In this document: in pieces, positions 1 to 8,900 of the stretch
How positions within the stretch are numbered: the first letter of the stretch is position 1
How the letters are laid out: each line of letters starts with the position of its first letter
Source: [Eubacterium] cellulosolvens LD2006
GTDB lineage: Bacteria > Bacillota > Clostridia > Lachnospirales > Lachnospiraceae
Direction: 5' to 3'
Length of the DNA stretch: 64,000 nucleotides
NCBI RefSeq assembly: GCF_000621585.1
Contig: NZ_JHXY01000005.1
Location: 186,001 to 250,000, forward strand
Translations under genes and position numbers: made by a program
The notes under the pieces: model-generated
What the model was told of the DNA's origin: nothing
Seen by the model: only the letters and a program-made list of their open reading frames with translations
The model's database searches: none

Positions 1-1273
1 CAATTCCGTTTCTGTCAGCAACAAATTCTCCGGGCCTGCTGCCGATGATCGTAGCATTGCTTCCGTCCACGCGAATGCCGGCGGTATTGTTGATGATATT
101 TCCCCGGACATCACCCGGATCCATGATCAGAAGGGAGAGGCAATCCTGCCAGAGGTCTCTCCATCCGCGGCCGCCACGACCGTAATCGTGGTGAGGCAGG
201 AAGGAACAGCCGAAGAGACTGCGAAGGAAGGGCTGGAAGCTCACCCACTTGAGGAAGTTGTCATATGCAATGTCTCCAGTGTGGAAATCCACATTGACAG
301 CTTTCTTCCAGTACTCCCTTGTCTCTGCAAGGGCCCGCTCTGCTTCTTTTTCTGTTCTGTACGCAGAAAAAATATTCTCCGGATTCTCATTTTCCTGTGC
401 AATTCCCATTGCGACAACGAAACTGCGGGTCTGACCGGGCTTTAAGATTTCCTCACGGAAACGGATCGCTCCCACGGCCTCTTCTCCCTCAAACGTTTCT
501 CCGGAAGCCGCCATCTGCGATGCTGCCTTTTTGCAGAATACAGCCGCCGGATGTGTGAAGCTTCCACCCTCGCCGAGATATGCGGAAACCGTCGGATAAA
601 AGCCCTCCGGCTTGTTTCCATTCCCCTCAGCTCCGAAGACAAAATAGGACGTATGGTTTACACGATGACCTCTTTCGTCAAAAGACATGGTGGGTTTGAC
701 GATTACGCCCGCCTCCGTTGTGCGGATTCTGTGAAGCATACTGGTGACATTGCGGTGATCCCGGATGTTGTCAGCGCTTCTTCCATAGACAGGAATCGCT
801 GCGACTGCGGACATTTTTACTTCCCTGTCGGCTGTATTCGTCACCCGGACAATCATGACCTCAGTATTCGCATCCACAGGAACAAAAGAAGTGATCTCAC
901 TTCTGAGACTTCGCGCAGCATTCTCGCGGCTTACTTTGTGCCACATCAAACCGCCGGTCACAGTATTGACATCCTGTTCATCTGTGAATTTCGCATCCTC
1001 TGCCTCTGCGGACGCTCCCACTGCCGACCAGGGCTTCTCTCCCTCCACCAGACACCAGAAGTTTCTGGTGCTGCGGTTGTTGTGAAGGTTTTCCGAGCTT
1101 ACCGGCTCCAGCAGAAAGGATTCCTGGTCAATCTTGGAATCGCCACCCAGGTTCGGCGTGATACTGCTCTTCAGTCCTCTTGCGCAGGCAAGGGGAAAAT
1201 ACAGATAGCTGTAGTTCTCAGCGTTGTTCAGTTCAAATGTACCTTTATCATCAAGAAATCTGATCTCACCCAT
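1..1273 (-). CDS. GH94 family glycoside phosphorylase, 3'-truncated by window edge
   Basis: Reading the minus strand from an ATG at 1273 gives 424 open codons running off the left edge, so only the N-terminal part is present. GGAGG lies about 7 bases before the ATG. The product starts MGEIRFLDDKGTFELNN and contains SSENLHNNRSTRNFW, GRGGRGWRDLWQDCLSL and IIGSRPGEFVADRNG. These match the N-terminal beta-sandwich and the start of the (alpha/alpha)6 barrel of GH94 phosphorylases (cellobiose, cellodextrin, laminaribiose and beta-1,2-glucan types). Such enzymes split beta-glucosides with phosphate, giving glucose 1-phosphate in the cytoplasm. The substrate cannot be assigned from this part; the N-terminus reminds me of laminaribiose-type members, which is weak evidence. 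No signal peptide. It is the last minus-strand gene in the window, after ribH and a large hairpin. Confidence 0.75.
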   Translation of the reverse strand, partial: MGEIRFLDDKGTFELNNAENYSYLYFPLACARGLKSSITPNLGGDSKIDQESFLLEPVSSENLHNNRSTRNFWCLVEGEKPWSAVGASAEAEDAKFTDEQDVNTVTGGLMWHKVSRENAARSLRSEITSFVPVDANTEVMIVRVTNTADREVKMSAVAAIPVYGRSADNIRDHRNVTSMLHRIRTTEAGVIVKPTMSFDERGHRVNHTSYFVFGAEGNGNKPEGFYPTVSAYLGEGGSFTHPAAVFCKKAASQMAASGETFEGEEAVGAIRFREEILKPGQTRSFVVAMGIAQENENPENIFSAYRTEKEAERALAETREYWKKAVNVDFHTGDIAYDNFLKWVSFQPFLRSLFGCSFLPHHDYGRGGRGWRDLWQDCLSLLIMDPGDVRGNIINNTAGIRVDGSNATIIGSRPGEFVADRNGI

Positions 1274-1302
1274 ATGATCCTCCGAAATATCTTCAACGAA
1301 TC

Positions 1303-1373
1303 GGGGCAGTCACACAAAATTCTTCTTTTCTAAAGATGCCCGATAAGCATCTCAAGTTTTGTGTGACTGCCCC
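1303..1373. repeat. Nested hairpin with 17-bp perfect inverted repeat
   Basis: GGGGCAGTCACACAAAA (1303-1319) is the exact reverse complement of 1357-1373. Inside lies a second stem, AGATGC/GCATCT. No T-tract follows on either strand, so it is not a normal intrinsic terminator. It lies between ribH and the GH94 gene, directly upstream of the GH94 ribosome site. It may be a small mobile hairpin (MITE or REP-like) or a processing or leader structure. Confidence 0.7.
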
Positions 1374-1544
1374 CTCACGTCTGATGTATGACATTATTGT
1401 ATTTAATTTTAACGAGAATCTATTTCATGTTCATCTTCAAAAATGTCATATTTATGACCTTTTCTTTTTTCTTGAACGACTTATAGGATATATGCACGAC
1501 ATTTTGAGATATTTCGCGTTTTTCTCCTGTCACGCAAAAAAATA

Positions 1545-2018
1545 TCAGAACTGTGACAAAAGATTTACCATCTCAATGGCGGAAAGCGCACAGTCATATC
1601 CCTTGTTTCCTGCCTTGCTTCCGGCTCTGGCAATGGCCTGCTCGATATTGTCTGTTGTGAGAATTCCGAACATCACCGGCACGCCTGTCTCCAGGGAAAC
1701 CTGAGCGATTCCCTTGGCCGCCTCGTTGCACACGTAATCATAATGGGATGTCTGTCCGCGAATAACAGCTCCCACACAAATGATGGCGTCGTACTTGCCT
1801 GTGCGTGCCATCTTGTTAGCCGCTGTCGGGATCTCAAAAGCTCCGGGAACCCACGCGGCCGTGATGTTCTCTTCCTCCACACCGTGACGCACCAGACCGT
1901 CAACCGCACCTCCGAGAAGCTTGTTGACGATGATCTCGTTAAATCTGGCCGCCACAATACCAACCTTCATGTCCTTCTTTGCTACCAGTTTTCCTTCTAC
2001 TACCTGAATGTTGTTCAT
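1545..2018 (-). CDS. ribH: 6,7-dimethyl-8-ribityllumazine synthase
   Basis: 157 residues, the normal length for lumazine synthase. It condenses 5-amino-6-ribitylaminouracil with 3,4-dihydroxy-2-butanone 4-phosphate, the step before riboflavin synthase, and usually forms icosahedral capsids in the cytoplasm. Family signatures visible: [12 protein letters not shown] near the N-terminus, WVPGAFEIP (substrate-binding loop), [19 protein letters not shown] (catalytic His region) and [20 protein letters not shown] lies before the ATG. It is the last gene of the ribD-ribE-ribBA-ribH operon, separated from ribBA by about 180 bases in which I see no gene. Confidence 0.97.
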   Translation of the reverse strand: MNNIQVVEGKLVAKKDMKVGIVAARFNEIIVNKLLGGAVDGLVRHGVEEENITAAWVPGAFEIPTAANKMARTGKYDAIICVGAVIRGQTSHYDYVCNEAAKGIAQVSLETGVPVMFGILTTDNIEQAIARAGSKAGNKGYDCALSAIEMVNLLSQF

Positions 2019-2196
2019 TGGATTCTTCTCCTCATTCTTTCATTTCTCTATGTTATATATCGGCGCGAGGCTCTTCTTTATCTTTTTCCCATTGCATGTT
2101 CGCGTCGAGGCCAGAGCATACACATCGCAATCATTTCTGACTATCCTGCACGTCTTCTGTTATCTGATTCTAAACATCGGTGGTAAATGATCTGCG

Positions 2197-3462
2197 TCAG
2201 GACATCTGTCCCCCGAAGGTTCCCTCGTCCAGGATATGTCCCATTTTCATCTTCTTTGTCATCATATAGCGGTAATCGTACTTCTGAGCCGGAATTTCGA
2301 TGGGGACGCGCTCATGAATCTCAAGCCCGAAGTCCGAGAGGCCGTAGACCTTATCCGGATTGTTTGTCAAAAGCCGCAGGGATTTACAGCCAAGGTCTCT
2401 GAGGATCTGCGCCCCCAGCCAGTATTCTCGGAGGTCCGCCTTGAAGCCAAGGCGGATATTTGCCTCCACGGTATCGCAGCCCTGTTCCTGCAGTGCATAG
2501 GCGCGGATCTTGTTGATCAGTCCGATACCGCGGCCCTCCTGTCTCATATAGAGGATGATGCCCCGGCCTTCTTTCTGTACGGCCTTCATGGCTGCCTCCA
2601 GCTGATCTCCGCAGTCGCAGCGCAGGGATCCGAAGGTATCCCCTGTCAGACACTCCGAGTGGACACGGCAGAGAACATCCTCCCCGTCTCCGATCTCGCC
2701 TTTTACCAGCGCCACATGATGCTCACCGGTCAGGTCGTTGATGTAACCGTACATCGAAAAATCCCCGTATTTCGTCGGCAGGGACGCCACCGCCTCCCGC
2801 ACCGCATGTTTCTCATGGACGCGGAGATAATCCTGCAGCTGCTTGATCGTGATAAAGGCAAGCTGATATTCATCCGCGATCTCCCAGATTTCTCCGGTCC
2901 GCATCATCGTGCCATCCTCCGCCATGATCTCGCAGCAGACACCACACTCTGTAAGTCCCGCGAGACGGAGAAGATCCACCGTCGCCTCCGTATGTCCGTT
3001 TCGAACGAGCACGCCTCCCCTCCTTGCGATCAGAGGAAATACATGGCCGGGCCGGCGCAAATCGGAGGGTTTCGTCGACGGATCCGCGCAGCTTCTCATG
3101 GTAAACCCTCTCTCCTTGGCGGATATGCCGGTCGTCGTCTCCACATGATCAACGGATACCGTAAAGGCCGTCTCGTGGTTGTCCGTGTTCTCAAGCACCA
3201 TCGGCGGAAGACCGAGCCGCTCCGCCACCTCGACGCTCATCGGTGTACAAATCAGCCCCTTCGCCTTCGACGCCATAAAGTTGATATTCTCCTGGCTCGC
3301 GAATTCCGCCGCGCAGATCATATCGCCCTCGTTTTCTCTGTCCGGATCATCCGTCACGAGAATGATTTTTCCCGCCCGGAGGTCACGGATCGCCTCCTCG
3401 ATCGTCGAGTACTGTCTCTTCTCATTTCCCGTTGTTGTCGCCGTCCCTGTTTTCTCTTCCAT
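2197..3462 (-). CDS. ribBA: Bifunctional 3,4-dihydroxy-2-butanone 4-phosphate synthase / GTP cyclohydrolase II
   Basis: About 421 residues, a fused RibB-RibA typical of Firmicutes. The N-terminal half (about 20-220) carries [14 protein letters not shown] (acidic loop of DHBP synthase), TGISAKER and [18 protein letters not shown]. The C-terminal half has the GTP cyclohydrolase II zinc ligands in [21 protein letters not shown], followed by RQEGRGIGL and LLTNNPDK. It supplies both substrates of riboflavin synthesis, from ribulose 5-phosphate and from GTP. A GTG at 3465 is directly followed by the ATG at 3462; GGGGG sits about 8 bases before the ATG, which I prefer. Third gene of the operon. Confidence 0.97.
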   Translation of the reverse strand: MEEKTGTATTTGNEKRQYSTIEEAIRDLRAGKIILVTDDPDRENEGDMICAAEFASQENINFMASKAKGLICTPMSVEVAERLGLPPMVLENTDNHETAFTVSVDHVETTTGISAKERGFTMRSCADPSTKPSDLRRPGHVFPLIARRGGVLVRNGHTEATVDLLRLAGLTECGVCCEIMAEDGTMMRTGEIWEIADEYQLAFITIKQLQDYLRVHEKHAVREAVASLPTKYGDFSMYGYINDLTGEHHVALVKGEIGDGEDVLCRVHSECLTGDTFGSLRCDCGDQLEAAMKAVQKEGRGIILYMRQEGRGIGLINKIRAYALQEQGCDTVEANIRLGFKADLREYWLGAQILRDLGCKSLRLLTNNPDKVYGLSDFGLEIHERVPIEIPAQKYDYRYMMTKKMKMGHILDEGTFGGQMS

Positions 3463-3592
3463 CACACTGTCCCCCTTTCATCCCGAACCTGCCCGTACTT
3501 CCGTTTCGGGTGGCCGGATCTCTCTCTATCGATAACTGTTTTCTTCTGTTTATTTCTGTTTTGGCTTCATCAACTTGAGCCATCCGATAACC

Positions 3593-4267
3593 CTAAAAGC
3601 CATTTTCCTGCAAAAACTCGAGCGTTAGATTTCCGCCCCCGGCGCTCTCCTGCTCCGGGTCTGTCCCGCTGTGAGCGGCTCCCGAAAACAGCAGTTTCTC
3701 CACATATTTGCCGAGAATATCTGTCTCCAGATTGACCGGATCGCCCGCCTTCCTGTCAAGCAGGGTCGTCTCCTCACCGGTGTGCGGAATCACGGAGACC
3801 GCAAATCCGTTCTCATCCACCTCCGCAACCGTCAGCGATATGCCGTCGATGGCGATCGATCCCTTCTCAACAATTCCTCTGAGAAGGTTGTCTCCTGCGG
3901 ATATTCTGACCCAGATTGCGTTCTCTTCCCGCTTCATCGACCGGATCACCCCGCAGCCGTCGATATGTCCGGTGACGATATGTCCGCCGAAGCGACTGTC
4001 CGCGCGCATCGCCCGCTCCAGATTCACCCGGTCCTGATTCCCCAGTGATCCAAGGCTGCTCCTTCGCACCGTCTCCGCCATCACATCCGCCTCAAAGGAG
4101 TTCTCCGACAGATCCGTAACCGTCAGACAGATTCCGTTCACGGCAATACTGTCTCCGATCCTCGTCTCTTCCAGAACCTTTGAAGCACGGATCCGGATCC
4201 GTCCGGAAGATCCCCGGAGTTCCAGCCGCTCCACAATTCCTGTTTCTTCTACTATTCCGGTGAACAC
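3593..4267 (-). CDS. ribE: Riboflavin synthase alpha subunit
   Basis: 224 residues starting with the diagnostic MFTGIVEETG. The two homologous lumazine-binding barrels are visible: the first ends around DVMAETVRRSSLGSL, the second holds GGHIVTGHIDG and SIAIDGISLTVAEV. It dismutates two 6,7-dimethyl-8-ribityllumazine molecules into riboflavin. The start codon is GTG (4267), with GGAGG 7 bases upstream inside the end of ribD; the genes overlap by 16 bases, so translation is probably coupled. The C-terminus carries an extra tail of about 25 residues (SAGGGNLTLEFLQENGF) that is not part of the fold. Confidence 0.96.
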   Translation of the reverse strand: MFTGIVEETGIVERLELRGSSGRIRIRASKVLEETRIGDSIAVNGICLTVTDLSENSFEADVMAETVRRSSLGSLGNQDRVNLERAMRADSRFGGHIVTGHIDGCGVIRSMKREENAIWVRISAGDNLLRGIVEKGSIAIDGISLTVAEVDENGFAVSVIPHTGEETTLLDRKAGDPVNLETDILGKYVEKLLFSGAAHSGTDPEQESAGGGNLTLEFLQENGF

Positions 4268-5382
4268 GTATCTACCTCCCGCTTCCTCACTTCATACCGG
4301 ACGAAGAGATCCTCGCCGAACATCTTCACTTCCTTCGGCGTGAGCATCACCGCCTCTGAGGGCAGATCCACGCCCTCGCCTTCCACCGGCGACTTTCCTC
4401 TTCCGCCAAAAATCTTCGGCGCGGTAAAAACATCCACTTCGCTGACAATCCCCTCGCGCAAAGCGCTGTCCGCCAGAATGCCGCCTCCCTCGAGCAGGAC
4501 ACTGTCGATCTCCGCTTCTCCCAGCTTTTGCATGAGAAGAGAAAGATCCACACCGTTTCCCTGCCGGGACGGAAGATTCCACACCGAAGCGCCCGCATTT
4601 TCCAGTGTGCCGCGTCTCTCTTCAAAGTCCGCGTCTGCCTCCCTGCATGCGCCGACGATGATCGTCTTCTGCCGGTCTGCCGAGCGCACAATCTGTGAAT
4701 CCCTGCTGATGGAAAGACGCGAATCACAGATAATCCGCACCGGATCTCTTCCTCCCGGAAGCCGACAGTTGAGCATCGGATCGTCTTTTTTTACCGTTCC
4801 GCTGCCCACCATGATTCCCATGCAGGCGTGCCGCATCCGCTGCACTTCTTCCCTCGCCGCCTCCGCGGTAATCCACTTCGACGCGCCGGTTCTCGTGGCG
4901 ATCTTTCCGTCTGCCGTCATCGCATACTTCAGCTTCACGTAGGGACGTCCCGTCGTGATGTAATGAAAGAAGACGTCGTTTAACGCGTCGCATTCTTCCC
5001 GAAGGAAATCCTCGACAACCTCGATTCCCGCTCTACGGAGGATCTCCGCCCCTTTTCCGTGGACCTTCGGGTTCGGATCCCGCGATCCGATGATCACTTT
5101 CGCGATCCTGTTCTCAATAATCGCCTCTGTGCAGGGCGGCGTTCTTCCCACGTGGCAGCAGGGTTCCAGCGTCACATAGAGCACTGCGCCCTCCGCGGAA
5201 CATCGCAGAGACCGAAACGCGTTCCTCTCCGCGTGAAGTTCTCCGCATTTTGCATGATATCCTTCACCGATAATTTCCCCATCCCGGACGATTACAGCGC
5301 CGACCATGGGATTCGGGTGACACCATCCCTCCCCCTTGCGGGCGAGAGCGATGGCTCTTCGCATGTATTCTTCATCTGTCAT
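4252..5382 (-). CDS. ribD: Bifunctional diaminohydroxyphosphoribosylaminopyrimidine deaminase / 5-amino-6-(5-phosphoribosylamino)uracil reductase
   Basis: 376 residues, normal for RibD. The N-terminal deaminase (1-145) has HAERNAF and TLEPCCHVGRTPPCTEAI, the zinc-binding HAE and PCxxxGRTPPC of the cytidine-deaminase fold. The reductase half begins near RPYVKLKYAMTADGKIATRTGASKWIT and includes MVGSGTVKKDDPMLNCRLP and LLEGGGILADSAL. It does steps two and three of the GTP branch of riboflavin synthesis. First gene of the operon, about 350 bases downstream of the FMN riboswitch aptamer; a dispersed repeat lies directly before its ribosome site (GGGGAAAATGAGTT). Confidence 0.97.
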   Translation of the reverse strand: MTDEEYMRRAIALARKGEGWCHPNPMVGAVIVRDGEIIGEGYHAKCGELHAERNAFRSLRCSAEGAVLYVTLEPCCHVGRTPPCTEAIIENRIAKVIIGSRDPNPKVHGKGAEILRRAGIEVVEDFLREECDALNDVFFHYITTGRPYVKLKYAMTADGKIATRTGASKWITAEAAREEVQRMRHACMGIMVGSGTVKKDDPMLNCRLPGGRDPVRIICDSRLSISRDSQIVRSADRQKTIIVGACREADADFEERRGTLENAGASVWNLPSRQGNGVDLSLLMQKLGEAEIDSVLLEGGGILADSALREGIVSEVDVFTAPKIFGGRGKSPVEGEGVDLPSEAVMLTPKEVKMFGEDLFVRYEVRKREVDTCSPE

Positions 5383-5404
5383 AACTCATTTTCCCCTAGA
5401 AAAA

Positions 5405-5575
5405 GTGCGCAAGCGAACTTCGACTCCCCCATCCCCTCACTCCTCCCGGTGAGCGCCGCAGGACGAAAGGCTCGCGAGCAGAATCGCGTAAGCGATCTAT
5501 ATCCATCTGCGAGCTGTGCATGTAAGCGGTGCGTTTTGTCTCATGGGGAATGCGAAGCAATTTCCTATGAGACAA
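5405..5575 (+). repeat. Dispersed intergenic repeat, copy A
   Basis: About 170 bases closely similar to 32588-32756 (same orientation) and 48058-48222 (opposite orientation). Shared blocks, in order: a GTCCGCAAGCGGAC-like palindrome, TCCCCCATCCCCTCA, CCCGGTGAGCG, GGACGAAAGGC, AGCAGAATCGCGTAAGCGAT, ATCTGCGAGC and a terminal hairpin. Here the hairpin is TTGTCTCATGGGGAA / TTTCCTATGAGACAA (5536-5575). It sits between the FMN riboswitch and ribD, inside the rib leader. No coding capacity is evident. Confidence 0.75.
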
Positions 5576-5577
5576 CG

Positions 5578-5609
5578 AACGCCCTGCGGTGAAATCACCA
5601 CAGGGCGTT
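5578..5609 (-). terminator. Strong hairpin in the rib leader, possible riboswitch expression platform
   Basis: A 15-bp stem with one mismatch (AACGCCCTG/CAGGGCGTT plus GGTGA/TCACC) and a two-base loop. On the minus strand it lies between the FMN aptamer and ribD. The T content after it is poor (CGTTGTCTC), so termination is plausible but not certain; it could equally be a boundary of the repeat element. Confidence 0.4.
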
Positions 5610-5734
5610 GAAATCAACTATTCATGATGCGGACAGCCGGAAAACGCTGCTACTCCCACTCGTCTCCACGAGCCGAAGAGAGTTTTTACCTGCGCCTCCT
5701 GCAAGGCGGCGCCTCTGTTCCTTCTGTCGCAATA

Positions 5735-5842
5735 CGAATCTTCTTCCATCCAGACTTTACTGTCGGTTCCGGAGTTACACCGGATCTGCCTAAGCTTGCG
5801 GACTTTACCGCCGGTCGGGAAATTCACCCTGCCCTGAAGTTC
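5735..5842 (-). promoter_or_regulatory. FMN riboswitch (RFN element)
   Basis: On the minus strand the RFN consensus blocks occur in order: AGGGCAGGGTGAATTTCCCG, ACCGGCGGTAAAGTCCGC, GATCCGGTGTAACTCCGG, ACCGACAGTAAAGTCTGGAT and GGAAGAAGATTCG. The closing helix pairs GAACTTC at the 5' end with GAAGATTC at the 3' end. This aptamer binds FMN and normally shuts down ribDEBAH expression. It starts about 15 bases after the predicted transcription start. Confidence 0.95.
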
Positions 5843-5862
5843 GTTATTTTCTTGACGTTTTC

Positions 5863-5891
5863 ATGTTACTGTATTCTTCTGACAAATTCAA
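5863..5891 (-). promoter_or_regulatory. SigA-type promoter of the rib operon
   Basis: On the minus strand TTGAAT (5886-5891), a 17-base spacer, then TAACAT (5863-5868). The predicted start lies near 5856, just ahead of the FMN aptamer. Confidence 0.65.
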
Positions 5892-5903
5892 GCACTTTCG
5901 GTC

Positions 5904-5936
5904 TGTTTCTTGAATGTTTCTTGAATGTTTCTTGAA
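5904..5936 (+). repeat. Three perfect 11-bp tandem repeats upstream of the rib promoter
   Basis: The unit TGTTTCTTGAA occurs three times without interruption (5904-5914, 5915-5925, 5926-5936). It lies 12 bases upstream of the rib -35 box and just after the helicase stop codon. The period is about one helical turn. Confidence 0.85.
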
Positions 5937-5962
5937 TCCGGAGTCCGTGCCTCGCGTTTCCT

Positions 5963-8900
5963 CTACGCGTTCAGCAGTTTTTTCAGACGGGCCTTTTCTT
6001 TCTTCGGATTCTTGTACCACTCGGTCGACCAGACTCTTGTGAATTTCCAGCCCATCTTTTCCATGGTCTCCTGACGCAGCCGGTCTCTGTCGCGGACATT
6101 GCCCAGGCTGTGATAGGACTCCCCGTCAAATTCGATACAGAGCATATAGTCGCAGCTTCCGGGTTTGCGGATGGCCAGATCCGTCTTCACCGCCGAAAGC
6201 CCATAATTCATATCAACCTCATAGCCGAGATCCCGGATGAAATCCCGCACCTCCATCTCAAGGTTCTGCTCCGCATGGGTGCTGTAGCTGACCGGTTTCT
6301 CCTCTCCGAGAACAGCGGCTCCGTTCTCCGCATAATCGAGGTATTTCTCGAGAAGAACAACGCCGGCCGCTGATTTTCCGTTCACCTTGATCTCCTCGGA
6401 ACGAACCGACGAGATGACCTGAATCATGCACTTCGCCCTGGTGACCGCCACATTCAGACGCCGCTCTCCGTTCTCCGTGCTGAGGATTCCGAACGTCCTT
6501 GTCATATTACCGATCTTGTCTTTTCCGTAGGTGACACTGAAGATGATTGTATCCCGCTCATCCCCCTGCACCGACTCGATGTTCTTGATAAAAAACGGCT
6601 CCACACTGTTCGACTCGAAGAACTGCTCATACTGCGGATTTTTCTTTCTCCGCTTCTCCAGAACCACACGAATCTGCTCTTCCTGTTCCGTCGTAAAAGA
6701 CACAACGCCAAGACTTCTCCTCGGGTACTTCTCGATGATCTCGAAGATCTTGTCCACGACCACTTCGGCCTCCGCGAGGTTCGTCTTTCTGTGTCTGTCG
6801 TACTGGCCGTTCTTTACATAGGTGAAGTGAACGCCCTCGGAGTTTTCCCTGCCGTAGGGCGTCGGGAAGGTGGCCATCGTCCCGTTGTAAAAGTACTTGT
6901 TGGAAAACGCGATCAGCGCCTCGGAGTGACTCCTGTAGTGCCATTTCAGTCGCACCTGCATGAGCGCTTTCGCGCTGAAATCCAGCAGGGACTCCGACGA
7001 CTCAGAGGGAGGCATCTGTCTCGGGTCTCCGACAACGATGATCTGATCCGCTCTGCTGACACAGCCGAGCGCCTCCTCCGGCGTGATCTGCGAGGCCTCC
7101 TCGAAGATCGCAACATCGAAATGGATCCCTCCCGGCCGTATGTATCTGCTCACGCTGTTCGGCGACATCATCATGCACGGCTTGATCTCCGTGATCAGAC
7201 GGCCGTATTCATCGAAGGTCTCTTCCAGTGAACGGTCACGAAGATCCTCGGACAGAAAACCGGCAACCGCGCTTCCCGCTCCGGTCTTATCCAGCGAAGG
7301 TCTGTGCCGGGAGAGTTCCGCGGCAATGACTTTCCGGTTCAGGTCAAACTGCACTCTGTCCTCGAGGCGGAAGGTCTTGACCATCCGCTCCTGGCCGCTC
7401 CTGGAAAAGCCCGCGAGCGCCGGAAGCTCATGCTGCAGATCGTCGATCCACGTGCGGATAAACGTCTTCTCATAACACTTCGCGAAGGTTTTCTCCGAGA
7501 CGCCGCTGTCGATCAGCGCGTCCAGATACTCCAGATCGCCGTGCGCGCGAAGATCTCCCATGACCATTCGCATCTGCTGCCAGGAATCCAGCTTGTCGAA
7601 ATTCTCCAGGCAGCCCTTCAGCCTTGCGGAGAGCTTCCGGATATTCATCTCCTCAAAAGGAATCTCCTCCTGATCGAAGGCGCTGCGCAGATAGCCCAGA
7701 TCTCCGTTCTTCAGGCTGTCCATTTCCGTGAGACGGTGCGACCACGTCACACACATTCTCTTCAGGCTGAAGAAACGGCTGTCTTTCAGTGTCGCGAATC
7801 GTCCGAAATCCGTTCCGGTTCGAAGCATCGCCTGAAAACGCTCTCTCTGCCCGCGGATGCGATCCCAGTCGGATTCGATTCCCTCGTAAACGCCGCCGAC
7901 TCTTCCCCGCACAACGGCATCCGCTTTCTCAAACCGCTTCTGGGCTTTCTGATACTGCACGAGAAGCTGCACATCGCGGAGCGCCGTGCGGTAATCGGTC
8001 TTCTTCCCGTCTTTCCGGTGCATCCGCAGTTTGTTGATAATTTCCTTATAATCCGCATTCACCAGCCGGTTCATTTTTCCGCCGTATTCGAGCAGCTTCT
8101 GCTCCATGTCCTCCGCGTCAATTCCAAGGACATCCATGCGATAATTCTTAAAGATCTCCTTCTCCAGCGTCCCCTGCGAAGAGGAGAGCAGACTGATCTG
8201 TTTAAAAGCGTCGTCAATCCTGACGAGCTCCTCCGGCTGAAAAAAAGCATCCGTGACCAGATTGTCCTGCGCCATGAAATCAATGACGCGGCGGCACTCT
8301 TTCAGCGTATTCAGCGAGGAGGCGGCCAGTCCGAGAAGATTCGGAATCTCAGCGGTGACGCTGATCATCTCGTCCAGCCATCTGGTGAATCGGGTCAGAC
8401 AATATTTCAGTCTTCTCCGGTTGTCCACGGACGTATCCGGATCGATATAACCGTACCACGGATTCAGATGATAATCATAGGAAGCGCCCGCAACCAGATC
8501 CGCATACTCCGAGAGAAGATCACAGGTCTTGTGCAGATCCTGATCGGAGAGATTCCGGATGTCGGGGATCATATAATCGATATCAGGAACGCCGTGATAA
8601 AGTGCCGCCTCCTCATAGAGCTGCCACAGCGACATATTCACGCCGCTGTTGATCTGATGGAGCTGCTGCTGGTAATCATCCAGTTTCTTCACCGCTTCCT
8701 GTTTCTTGCGGATCTCTTCCCCCGTTCCCCGGCGAATCTGCGAAGCCGGAAGATACAGTGCCTGATTGATGTCGGCAAGCACACGCCCCCGCTCCTCGTC
8801 CGGTGCGTGAAGACGCAGACAGAAATCCCCGAGGCCTACCATCTCCAGATTGTGGTAGACCACATCCATCGCCGCCTTCTTCTCCGATACAAAAAGAACT

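Noticed and set aside
2236-3735. Long plus-strand open frame of about 499 codons opposite ribBA
   Set aside because: It is the antisense shadow of ribBA and the ribE 3' end, in a codon-biased GC-moderate genome; the translation has no recognisable motif and is rich in Arg/His/Leu as usual for shadows.
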